A stretch of DNA of 22,291 bases from DATEMK01 sp035275625 (GTDB lineage: Bacteria; Bacteroidota; Bacteroidia; AKYH767-A; OLB10). Positions within the stretch are counted from its first letter, which is position 1, and each line of letters begins with the position of its first letter. The DNA lies in contig DATEMK010000167.1 in NCBI GenBank assembly GCA_035275625.1, positions 1-22,291 on the forward strand, written 5' to 3'. A program made the translations under genes and the position numbers. Below the pieces are notes generated by a model. That model was given only the letters and a program-made list of their open reading frames with translations. It was not told where the DNA came from and searched no databases. Shown piece after piece: positions 7,509-16,300 of the stretch.

Positions 7509-9140
7509 ATGTCCAACGCCATCTATAAAGTCCCTGTCGCTGTTAATGAACCCATTTTAAATTATGCTCCGGGCAGTAAAGAGCGTGATGAATTGAAAAA
7601 GGCTATTGCAGAGATGCGTTCTAAAGTTGCAGATGTTCCGATGTTTATAGGAGGAAAGGAAATCCGTACAGAAAAAAAAGCAAAACTTTCTCCGCCTCAT
7701 GATCACAAGCATGTGCTCGGCAATTATTCGGTGGGTGATGCAAGTCATGTGACAATGGCAATTGATGCTGCCATGAAAGCTAAGAAGGATTGGGCGAACA
7801 TGGAATGGGAGCAGCGTCTTGCAATTTTTCTTAAAGCGGCTGAATTGCTTTCAGGCCCTTACCGTGCAAAAATTAATGCCGCAACGATGCTTGGTCAATC
7901 TAAAAATGTTTTCCAGGCTGAAGTGGATGCTGCATGTGAAATGATTGACTTTCTTCGTTTCAATGTTCAGTATGCGCATGAAATTTATAACCAGCAGCCA
8001 TTGTCATCTAAAGGTATTTGGAACCGTCTTGAACACCGTTCTCTTGAAGGATTTATTTTTGCTTTGACCCCTTTTAATTTTACCGCTATCTCGGGAAATC
8101 TTCCTACATCGTGCGCGATGATGGGAAATACGGTTGTGTGGAAACCGGCCTTCTCACAAATTTACGCTGCCAATGTTTTAATGGAAGTTTTCAGAAAAGC
8201 CGGTGTACCCGATGGAGTTATTAATTTAATTTTTGTCCCGGGTGCTGCAACAGGCGAAGTTATTTTTTCGCATCCTGATTTTGGCGGAATACACTTTACA
8301 GGTTCAACGGCTGTGTTCAGGGATGTGTGGGCATCCATCGGAAAAAATATTTCAAAATATAAATCTTATCCGCGCATTGTGGGTGAGACAGGCGGCAAGG
8401 ATTATATCATGGCGCACCCTTCGGCTGACGTGGATGTATTGGTAACGGCACTTTCGCGCGGAGCGTTTGAATTCCAGGGGCAGAAATGCAGCGCGGCTTC
8501 GCGGGCATATATTCCAAAAAGTTTGTGGAATGAAGCAAAAGAAAAATTGCTGCGCGACCTTGCTTCTTTTAAAATGGGGCCTACGGAAGATTTTTCAAAT
8601 TTCATTAATGCTGTGATTGATGAAAAAGCTTTTGATAAAATCACTTCCTACATTGCTGATGCAAAAAAGAGCAGCGATGTTGAAATCATTGCCGGTGGAA
8701 ATTACGACAAGTCGAAAGGATATTTTATTGAGCCGGCTGTTTTGCTTGCTAAGAATCCGCAATATGTGACGATGTGCGAAGAAATTTTCGGACCGGTATT
8801 GACCATCTATGTTTATGATGATGATAAGTTTGAAGAAACTTTAGAGATCGTTGACAAAACAGGAATTTATGCATTGACTGGAGCCATCATCGCACAGGAC
8901 CGTTATGCGATTCAAACAGCCACAAAAAAACTGGTGAACTCTGCCGGAAATTTTTATATCAATGATAAATGCACCGGGGCAGTTGTCGGGCAGCAGCCCT
9001 TTGGCGGTGCAAGAGGTTCGGGAACCAATGATAAAGCAGGCTCTATGATTAATTTATTACGCTGGGTTTCTCAACGTACTATCAAAGAAACTTTTGTGCC
9101 TCCAACTGATTACAGGTATCCTTTTATGGAGAGAGAATGA
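7509..9140 (+). CDS. pruA: 1-pyrroline-5-carboxylate dehydrogenase (L-glutamate gamma-semialdehyde dehydrogenase), ALDH4A1 type
   Basis: Oxidises glutamate gamma-semialdehyde (in equilibrium with P5C) to glutamate with NAD+, the second step of proline breakdown; cytoplasmic. 543 residues, the full length of the single-domain family related to eukaryotic ALDH4A1, not the fused PutA. The aldehyde dehydrogenase residues are visible: catalytic Asn190 in LTPFNFTA, general base Glu293 in GETGGKD, catalytic Cys327 in GQKCSAASRAY, and the NAD-binding loop FTGSTAVFRDV. The closing segment FGGARGSGTNDKAG, then RWVSQRTIKETF, is characteristic of this branch. The ATG at 7509 gives an N-terminus in line with the family. 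No proline dehydrogenase gene is in the window. The gene is divergent from the PAS-like gene and lies near proC, which uses the same substrate in the opposite direction. Confidence 0.95.
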   Translation: MSNAIYKVPVAVNEPILNYAPGSKERDELKKAIAEMRSKVADVPMFIGGKEIRTEKKAKLSPPHDHKHVLGNYSVGDASHVTMAIDAAMKAKKDWANMEWEQRLAIFLKAAELLSGPYRAKINAATMLGQSKNVFQAEVDAACEMIDFLRFNVQYAHEIYNQQPLSSKGIWNRLEHRSLEGFIFALTPFNFTAISGNLPTSCAMMGNTVVWKPAFSQIYAANVLMEVFRKAGVPDGVINLIFVPGAATGEVIFSHPDFGGIHFTGSTAVFRDVWASIGKNISKYKSYPRIVGETGGKDYIMAHPSADVDVLVTALSRGAFEFQGQKCSAASRAYIPKSLWNEAKEKLLRDLASFKMGPTEDFSNFINAVIDEKAFDKITSYIADAKKSSDVEIIAGGNYDKSKGYFIEPAVLLAKNPQYVTMCEEIFGPVLTIYVYDDDKFEETLEIVDKTGIYALTGAIIAQDRYAIQTATKKLVNSAGNFYINDKCTGAVVGQQPFGGARGSGTNDKAGSMINLLRWVSQRTIKETFVPPTDYRYPFMERE

Positions 9141-9262
9141 GGGTTTTACCTTGAAATAAACTCAACATAATAATTTCGTTGCAGAACTCAGGGGATGCAT
9201 TTTCTTTTTCGGAAACTGATTTTTTCACTTTTAAATGTTAAAATTTCATGAAAATGAGATTG

Positions 9263-9297
9263 AAACTTCAAACTCTAAACTTCAAACTCTAAACTTT
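9263..9297. repeat. heptamer array (AAACTTC/AAACTCT) upstream of the small exported protein gene
   Basis: Five consecutive 7-bp units alternate AAACTTC, AAACTCT, AAACTTC, AAACTCT and end with AAACTTT, so a 14-bp unit is also duplicated. The array ends 4 bases before a TACCTTCG motif at 9301-9308 and lies where the -33 region and spacer would be. Confidence 0.75.
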
Positions 9298-9300
9298 ATT

Positions 9301-9308
9301 TACCTTCG
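9301..9308 (+). promoter_or_regulatory. candidate -7 promoter element of the small exported protein gene
   Basis: TACCTTCG is one base away from TAnnTTTG and lies 15 bases before the ATG at 9324, implying a very short leader. Confidence 0.35.
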
Positions 9309-9323
9309 CAAAAAAAACAAACA

Positions 9324-9758
9324 ATGAAAAAAATACTCATTTTCACAGCACTGCTGTTTATTTCTTTTACAGGTTTTGGACAATCAAAGCTTGAAAACTG
9401 GCCTGAATTGAAAACATTTCACTCGGTAATGGCTTCAACGTTTCATCCAAGCGAAGAAGGAAACCTTGAACCTATAAAAACAAGAGCAGGCGAAATGGTT
9501 GAAAAAGCACAGGCGCTTGCAGCATCAAAAATTCCGGCAGAGTTTGCAACCGATAAAATAAAGGCTGCTGTTGCTAAATTAGTCACCGGTTCGCAGGAAT
9601 TAAAAACGATTATTGACAAGAAAGAAAAAGATGAGGTGATCACCAAAAATCTTTCTGCTTTGCATGATACGTTTCATGAAATCGTTGGGTTGTGCATGCA
9701 TCCCGAAGGAGAAAAGCACGATCACAAAGAAGGCGAAAAGCACGAACACAAGGAGTAA
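9324..9758 (+). CDS. small exported His-rich alpha-helical protein, possible metal binder
   Basis: 144 residues; I do not recognise a named family. A clear signal peptide occupies residues 1-19 (hydrophobic core, cleavage probable before Q20). The mature part is Ala/Lys/Glu-rich and should be helical, perhaps a small four-helix bundle. Candidate metal ligands cluster at H33, M36 and H41 near the start and at H114, H118, C124, M125 and H126 near the end. The C-terminus is an 8-residue repeat in tandem, GEKHDHKE and GEKHEHKE (129-144), encoded by a 24-bp duplication (9708-9731 and 9732-9755; 20 of 24 bases match). The spacing of H114-H118 and the helical pattern recall small periplasmic bundles such as cytochrome b562, but no heme-binding CXXCH is present. 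A metal role is inference. It is convergent with proC. Confidence 0.75.
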   Translation: MKKILIFTALLFISFTGFGQSKLENWPELKTFHSVMASTFHPSEEGNLEPIKTRAGEMVEKAQALAASKIPAEFATDKIKAAVAKLVTGSQELKTIIDKKEKDEVITKNLSALHDTFHEIVGLCMHPEGEKHDHKEGEKHEHKE

Positions 9759-9761
9759 CTG

Positions 9762-9830
9762 TTTGAAGTTCGAGGTTTGAAATTTGAAGTTATTACCCGT
9801 AGCAATCACAAACTTCAAACCTCCAACTAC
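9762..9830. repeat. dyad heptamer arrays between two convergent genes; possible bidirectional terminator
   Basis: TTTGAAG-type units of period 7 at 9762-9789 face AAACTTC, AAACCTC, CAACTAC units at 9810-9830. The 19-base arms 9767-9785 and 9810-9828 are complementary at 17 of 19 positions around a 24-base loop. The right arm runs into the proC stop codon (9827-9829). A terminator role for both convergent genes is plausible, but no long T run follows. Confidence 0.65.
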
Positions 9831-10627
9831 TTCGCCAGTTCTTTTGCTCTTTCACAAGCGCGGATAATTCCTTTTTGCAAATTACTTCCGACATTTTCCT
9901 GTTCAAAAATTTTAAAAGCGGCTTCTGTCGTTCCGCCTTTTGAAGCAACGGCTTTTATTAAATCGTCTAAAGATTTTCCCTGATCGTTTATAAGATGAAA
10001 TGAGCCGAGCATGGTTTGCTTCACTAAAGTTGTCGCAACATTTTCAGTCATCCCCATTTTTATTCCGGCTTCAATCATGTTTTTGAGCACGTAGAAAAAA
10101 TAAGCAGGTCCGCTTCCGCTTAATGCAGTAACGGCATTGAGCATCTCTTCGTTTTCAAAAAAAATAATTCTTCCTGTGGTGGCAAGAAGGTTATCCGCTT
10201 TGTGTACTTCTTCCATTCTCATGGTTGCGGAACACGTATAGCCGGTAATTCCCATTCCGAACTCTGCTGCGGAATTCGGCATGGCACGCACCACGCGGTC
10301 GTTGTTTAATTTTTGTGAAATGTATTTCATGGTGATCCCGGCCATGATGGAAACCAAAATATTTTTTTTGCTGATAACACTTTTCAGCGATGCTGCCAGC
10401 TCATCAAAATCCTGCGGCTTTACAGCAAGGATAATTATTTCGCTTTCGCTGATTACAGGATCGTTTACAACCGTAACAATTCCTGTTTGCATTTTTTTCA
10501 AAACATCCCTGCGCTGTTCATTTTTTTCGGCAAGAAATAAATTTTCTTTTGAAACAATATTGTATTTCAAAAATGCACGGGCATAAATAAGTCCCATGTT
10601 TCCGCAACCTGCAATGGTTATTTTCAT
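9827..10627 (-). CDS. proC: pyrroline-5-carboxylate reductase
   Basis: Reduces P5C to L-proline with NAD(P)H, the last step of proline biosynthesis; cytoplasmic. 266 residues, normal for ProC. The N-terminal Rossmann fold carries GCGNMG (7-12), followed by ILAVKPQ (66-72), the family motif RAMPNSAAEFGMG (114-126), and the dimerising helical C-terminal domain with LSGSGPAYFFYVL (169-181) and VASKGGTTEAAF (227-238), where most homologs have SPGGTT. The protein ends in ERAKELAK. The start is the ATG at 10627. A CAACTTTG (minus strand, 10640-10633), one mismatch from TAnnTTTG, is so close to the ATG that the message would be nearly leaderless. It faces the small exported protein gene and diverges from the T9SS cargo gene. 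Confidence 0.95.
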   Translation of the reverse strand: MKITIAGCGNMGLIYARAFLKYNIVSKENLFLAEKNEQRRDVLKKMQTGIVTVVNDPVISESEIIILAVKPQDFDELAASLKSVISKKNILVSIMAGITMKYISQKLNNDRVVRAMPNSAAEFGMGITGYTCSATMRMEEVHKADNLLATTGRIIFFENEEMLNAVTALSGSGPAYFFYVLKNMIEAGIKMGMTENVATTLVKQTMLGSFHLINDQGKSLDDLIKAVASKGGTTEAAFKIFEQENVGSNLQKGIIRACERAKELAK

Positions 10628-10676
10628 GGTGACAAAGTTGGGAAATATTCTTTAGTGACGATGAACAATGCTCTGT

Positions 10677-10692
10677 TGGCTATTGTCAGCCA
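10677..10692. repeat. small inverted repeat in the divergent proC / T9SS cargo spacer
   Basis: TGGCT (10677-10681) and AGCCA (10688-10692) flank ATTGTC. The 143-base spacer must hold promoters for both divergent genes, but I see no good TAnnTTTG box for the rightward gene. The short arms make chance likely. Confidence 0.2.
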
Positions 10693-10770
10693 TAACTTAT
10701 TTTCTGCTTTCAATAATTATCCATACATTTACTCCACTTTTCAAAATGCACTAATTTAAAATAACTGCTC

Positions 10771-12990
10771 ATGAACACCCCTCTCACAAACTCATTCAGG
10801 AGAATTAAAAATATTATTTTTATTTTCTTATTCTTATTTTCTTTATCAATTGCAAAAGCACAGGTAATAAATATTCCTGAAGCACAAACTGGGATTTTAC
10901 AAGTATCTTCGTCTGAAAGCGAAAGAGAAGATTATAATGCATCCTTAAAAGTTCCCTGCAACCCGCCCGACTGGAATGTATGGTTGGGTTTAACCGATGA
11001 CTGGAATGACGGCAACAACTGGTGCGCAGGAATTCCCACAAGCAGCACAGATGTTCTCATTCCGGGAACGGGAGGTGCCGGTTATTTTCATCCTGTTATT
11101 AAATCAGGGGTAATTGCTCAAACCAAAAAACTTATCATAGAAAATGATACGCTTGAAATAAATGCACCCAATGCAGGCTCATTATCAATTGAAGATTCTC
11201 TTTTTATCAAAAGTAATTCATTGGTAACGGTGGCTGCAGATTCTGCGATGCTGGGCAATGGATTGTTTATGAATACTAATTTCCTTCCTTTTAGGGGAAA
11301 CTTCCATGAACAAAAAATGCAGCTTATGTTCAAAACATCTGAATTCCTGGCAATGGGAATACACGATGGAGATGTTATTGATAAAATATGTTTTCCTATT
11401 CGAATACGCAGGTCAACATCACCTTTCCCGGTAACTATCAATATGTATTATGCTACAAACAATGCAACTTATCCGACTTTTGTTAATACAGGATTTACAC
11501 CTATTCCTGCAGCTCCCCAGAATTGCCTTGCACCGCAGCAAACAATACCCGTGATGGTTTTTGCGGGAAACGTGGATTTGTCTGCTATTCCGCTTAACGG
11601 GAGCGGAACACATGTTATAAGTTTACCATTTCCTTTTACTTTCAATACGGCCGGAAACTATCCTTTGATAGTAGAAATTTGCTATTCAACAAATGGTTCA
11701 TCTTTAAATGATGATACCTGGCAAACACAAACTACAGGTTACAAATCAGTTTTGCTATTAGCCAATTTAGGTGCATACTCACCCCCTGCCTGCGCCTGGT
11801 CGAATACAGCCCCTAACGGTACTGCACTTACCCAAAAGCTGACAAGTGATTACCGCCCGAATATTTGTTTTGAATTTCAACAGCCTTATGACAGGTATCC
11901 CATAAACATTAAAGGAAATTGGAAAAATAACGGAGATTTTATTTCCGGAAAAAGCATCGTTACCTTTAACAAAACAACAATTCAATATATAAGCGGGGCA
12001 ACCTCCACTTCTTTTTATGATCTTACCATTGATAATGCTGCTGGTATTAAGCTGTTTTCTTCACCAATAGTTGCTCATGTGCTGGATTTGAAATCCGGAA
12101 AATTAAATTTGAATTCATATTCTGTTTCTGTGCTTAATCCCGGCACAGGAGGAATCGTACGGACTGCTGGCGGAATACAAAGTGAAATCGTTCCGCCCGG
12201 TTATGGAACTATAGAATGGGCAATCGGGAGCACAACAGGCGCACATGTTTTTCCATTCCAAACTTCAGGCGGCACCTATATTCCTTTGACTTATAATTTA
12301 ACAACAGGTGATATAGGTACTGTAAAAGCAGCTACCTACCCTACGGCTGTCAGCAATCTTCCATTCCCCGCAGGAGTTACCAATGTGAATGACACAAACA
12401 ATGCAAATAATTCTGCATTTACAGTTGATCGTTTCTGGCATATTCAAAATACGGGACCTTCAGGAAAAGCTAAGATTAAATTTACCTATCAAAATTCGGA
12501 AGCTCCGGCACCTATTGTAAATGGAAATATCAGGGCGCAATGCTATGTTTTTACAAACAATAAATGGAAAATACTTCCCTATAATATGACTAATCCTGTG
12601 AACTTACCATCTCCTTTAACGAGCCAGGTGATTGCGATGGGAGTTACCGGAAACAATCTGAATGCAAACGTATGGGCGCTGGCTGATGCGTCAAGTCCGT
12701 TACGGATGAGCCATTCCAATCCTTCTGAAATGCAAGTGGCACCCAATCCATTCACTGACAAAATTATTTTTTCGTTAGGTTTTATTCCTGGCAATAATGA
12801 AAATATTTCGTTGACGCTTTTCACCCTTCTTGGGGAATTGGCTGCAAAAACAACTATTTCGACTAACATGCTTTCGGATAATCAGCAATTTGAATGGTCG
12901 CCCGGAAATATTAAGAATGGAATCTATTTTTTGGTAATTATGACTAAAGATGAAATTCGTACCGAAAGAATCGTCAAAATGGGGAATTGA
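10771..12990 (+). CDS. T9SS type A sorting domain-containing secreted protein
   Basis: 739-residue exported protein, probably displayed on or released from the cell surface; role unknown. The signal peptide has a basic start (NSFRRIK), a hydrophobic stretch and AKAQ at 28-31. Residues about 70-160 match the common Bacteroidetes beta-helix-like lead-in (WLGLTDDWNDGNNWCAG, then IPTSSTDVLIPG), with repeating strand patterns. Residues about 180-370 form a module that begins with QLMFKTSEFLAMGIHDGDVIDKI and ends in RPNICFEFQQP, a type seen in many T9SS cargo proteins. A further repetitive beta region follows. The C-terminus (about 655-739) is a type A sorting domain: VAPNPFTDKI, LFTLLGELAAK, KNGIYFLVIMTKDEIRTERIVKMGN. 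No catalytic motif was found. It is the first of three consecutive secreted-protein genes on this strand, but 355 bases separate it from the next, so they are probably not one operon. Confidence 0.88.
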   Translation: MNTPLTNSFRRIKNIIFIFLFLFSLSIAKAQVINIPEAQTGILQVSSSESEREDYNASLKVPCNPPDWNVWLGLTDDWNDGNNWCAGIPTSSTDVLIPGTGGAGYFHPVIKSGVIAQTKKLIIENDTLEINAPNAGSLSIEDSLFIKSNSLVTVAADSAMLGNGLFMNTNFLPFRGNFHEQKMQLMFKTSEFLAMGIHDGDVIDKICFPIRIRRSTSPFPVTINMYYATNNATYPTFVNTGFTPIPAAPQNCLAPQQTIPVMVFAGNVDLSAIPLNGSGTHVISLPFPFTFNTAGNYPLIVEICYSTNGSSLNDDTWQTQTTGYKSVLLLANLGAYSPPACAWSNTAPNGTALTQKLTSDYRPNICFEFQQPYDRYPINIKGNWKNNGDFISGKSIVTFNKTTIQYISGATSTSFYDLTIDNAAGIKLFSSPIVAHVLDLKSGKLNLNSYSVSVLNPGTGGIVRTAGGIQSEIVPPGYGTIEWAIGSTTGAHVFPFQTSGGTYIPLTYNLTTGDIGTVKAATYPTAVSNLPFPAGVTNVNDTNNANNSAFTVDRFWHIQNTGPSGKAKIKFTYQNSEAPAPIVNGNIRAQCYVFTNNKWKILPYNMTNPVNLPSPLTSQVIAMGVTGNNLNANVWALADASSPLRMSHSNPSEMQVAPNPFTDKIIFSLGFIPGNNENISLTLFTLLGELAAKTTISTNMLSDNQQFEWSPGNIKNGIYFLVIMTKDEIRTERIVKMGN

Positions 12991-13167
12991 ACTCTGAAAG
13001 AATTTTCTATTCAATTTTTTAAGATTTATAAGTATTTACAAGGCATTTTCTACCTGCTTTTCTGAAAGCATAATCCAATAAAAAAGTCTTAATTTTCTTG
13101 TTTTTAATTTGGGTGAAAGATTATTTTTCATTGGCGAATGATTTAAAATAATGGGTAAATGCATGTT

Positions 13168-13184
13168 ATTAACACGGTGTTAAT
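13168..13184. promoter_or_regulatory. palindromic operator candidate abutting a -7 box
   Basis: ATTAACACGGTGTTAAT is a perfect palindrome: 8-bp arms around one central G. It ends exactly where TACTTTTG begins (13185), so a protein bound here would cover the spacer between -33 and -7. This is the typical size and position of an operator for a dimeric regulator. The regulator is unknown. Confidence 0.5.
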
Positions 13185-13192
13185 TACTTTTG
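13185..13192 (+). promoter_or_regulatory. candidate -7 promoter element of the 1211-residue T9SS protein gene
   Basis: TACTTTTG matches TAnnTTTG exactly. No clear TTTG -33 box lies at the expected distance, which would suit a promoter that needs an activator. It implies a leader of about 150 bases. Confidence 0.4.
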
Positions 13193-13345
13193 TCATTGAA
13201 AATCAGATGTTTATTAGATATATCATTTGGATTTAATTGATTGATAGTTTTTTAAATCTACATTCGCAGCCATTCATTGAAAATCAAAAGTTTTATATCC
13301 AAATTCATTTTACCATTTACACCAATTAATTAAGTCTTCAAAACA

Positions 13346-16300
13346 ATGTTAAAAAAAATCAAAACCAAAATAAAGAAGGAGAATTTATTTTCTTCATTAA
13401 AAAAAGGTGTATGGGCCCTTTCTTTTCTCTGTACAGTTCTTCCGTCAGTCAGTACCGCACAGGTGGATTTAACCGAATACCCTCCGGGGCATCCTAATTA
13501 TACGGTTTCTTTCATTCAGCAATTGCAGTCATTTCCAACGCCAAGGTTTAAAACGGGGCACACGTTAATGCCTAATTACAATGTAATGGATCCGATTTAT
13601 TGCGGAGGTTATAAACAACCGGGAGTGTCGGATGCAAGTGCAATAAAAACCCAGGCTGACATTCAAAGGGAATTGGCAAGGAACTTTAATTATATGCTGA
13701 ATCTCACCTGGTTTACCGGTGCATATAATGATACCTGCGTAGCTATGGCAAATGCAAATCCCCAGTGGAAAGCCTGCCTGATGACTTTAAGGGCTCAAAC
13801 GGGGGGATCAAAAATGTGGGATCAGAATTTTGCTAACGATCATTACCTTCAGAATTCAAGCGGTCAGTTCCTTAATTGGAGCGGGGGTATAACTTCTTAT
13901 CCTTATAAAGTATGGAGACCTACTGCTCCGCCATCTGATTATTCTTTTGATGGTACTGTAGTTAGAGGTTTTCTGAATGCATCTCTTGCAAATTTAACAC
14001 GGCCGGTTGATGTTGTAAACGAGGACGGTGAAGTTTACCCGATTTTGGAAACCGGTGCCCTGATGTCAGATCCGGCAGTGATTGCAGGAAAAAATGCTTC
14101 CGGTTTAGACTGGCAGCCATATCTTGCAAAAAAAGTTGCAGAAAATGATAATCTCTACAGGGCACAGTTTATGACCCATCCGAAACTTCTAAATGCAAAA
14201 TACACGGAGTACAGGCTGGATGGACATCCGAGTTACCAGTTAGCGTGGTCACAGGCACGATTTATCAATACGCCCATTAACAATCAATACTATTCAACGA
14301 CTGATTTGTATGTCAGGTGGCCCTCCAATTGGAAAGACTGGACTTCTGCCTGGCATGGCTTGAAGTGGGTGACGCAATCGCGTTATTTTGAACTGGCATT
14401 GGGCGATAAATTATTTTCACCGTTTGTTGCTGCCGGATGGGATGCAAATCCTGAAGTGGATGTAAGACCTGCTCAATGGTTAGGACTTATGAAAATTATG
14501 GGAATGTACGGTTCAGAGTTTTATTATACTTGCTATTTTAATGAAGCTGCAAGTTACAACCCGCCAAATCCTCCTCCCCATAACCCGGCAGGATATGCAT
14601 GGCAAGCTGTTACTCCCTCTTATGCACAGGCTGTTACCAGCCGCTATGAGGATATTTTAAGAGGCGGTTCTTTGATGGCAGGTGATATGATAGATTACAG
14701 CAATCCTGTTACTCCTTCACCTTTTTATCAATTTTCAACAGGAGCCGCAAATAAAGTAGTCATTATTAGAAAGAAAGATAATGCGAATAAATATGCAATC
14801 ACAGGCGCTATTGAAAACAGTTCAAATACAATCGGAAGCGCTCCTCTAATTGATGATGCTCAGATAACGCTCAGCGGTCAAACGCTTAAATTTAAAATAA
14901 GAAGGCAGGGAAGTACTTATATTTATGATAATACAGTTCCCGCAGCACCCGTGTTTTACCAGTTGGATGCATGGCATGAAAGTTCTCATCCTTATTACTG
15001 GACGAAAGATTTTAACCTGGAAGCGGAGTTGTATGACAATACAAGCACAACTTATAATCTTAAAACCACCGTTCCGGCCGGTACAGCTTCAGGTGACTTC
15101 AGAAGCTTTACAACTTTCATTACATTCCCTGATGCGCAAACATCGTTTATACCCATGGAATATGTATTTACCCCGCGAGCTTCTGCGACCACTTATTATT
15201 TTTGGGTGAAGATGCGTTCGAGAGTCAATGGTATTACAACAGGATTAACTGTTTCGGTAGATAATGCTAATTCAAAAACCATCACTTGCGCTTCTGATAC
15301 AGTATGGAAGTGGTATAAAATTGATGCTGCCAGCCAGCAGGCTGTAAATTTTGCAGGCTTGACAACAGCTAATCATACATTGCGTATCACTCCGGCTAAC
15401 TCAAAGCTCGAAATAGACCAGGTAATCCTTTCAACAAATTCAAATTTAGGTTTGACTCCGGCTGGTCCTGTTTGTACCGGTCCATCTTGTGTGGCTACTG
15501 CAACAGCTAACGGTCCGTTAGCATTTTGCCCGGGCGGTAATGTGGTATTGACGGCTTCATCAGGCGCTTCATATTTATGGACTCCTGGTAACCAGACGAC
15601 ACAGTCAATTACGGTTTCTTCAGCAGGCAGTTATTCTGTAAGAGTTACACAAAGCAATGGCTGCAGCGCCATATCAACCCCCTTAACAGTATCGGTTGCC
15701 GCAGGTGCAGCTGCATCCATTACTCCAAATGGTTCCACTACTTTCTGCTCCGGAAGTTCAGTTGTTTTAACGGCTAATTCAGGAAGCTCTTATTTGTGGA
15801 CTCCGGGGGGAGCAACCACACAGGCAATTACAGCAACAACAACAGGAAGTTATACCGTCAGAGTAACCAATTCTGCAGGATGTTCTGCAACATCAACTGT
15901 AACCAATGTAACAGTAAATTCATTGCCCACTGCCAATATTTCGGCAAATGGTCCGCTTACTTTTAATGCTGGCGGAAGTGTAACACTAACTGCAAGCAGC
16001 GGAAGCAGTTATTTATGGTCTCCTGGAAATCAGACCACTCAATCCATTGTTGTTACCGCAGCAGGATTATATACTGTGAGAGTAACGGGTTCAAACGGAT
16101 GTTCAAAAATCTCTTCGCCTGTCAATGTAGTAGTTAACGGGGGAAGCCAGGGTGTTGCATTTATTACTCCCGGGGGACCTACTACATTCTGCCAGGGAGG
16201 CAGTGTAACTTTAACCGCAAACGCTGGTGTGAGTTATGTTTGGTCAACCGGACAAACCACTCAGGCTATAACAGCCACCACAACAGGAAGTTATGTTGTT

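Larger units (their letters stand above)
12991..13345. other. 355-base AT-rich intergenic region with regulatory elements
   Basis: No gene is visible. There is no strong terminator after the upstream stop. The main content is a palindrome at 13168-13184 directly before a TACTTTTG promoter-like box (13185-13192), followed by an AT-rich leader of about 150 bases with no credible reading frame. Confidence 0.7.

Noticed and set aside
12991..13020. Terminator after the 739-residue T9SS gene
   Set aside because: The GAAA/TTTC pairing next to TTTTTT is too short; no convincing stem was found.
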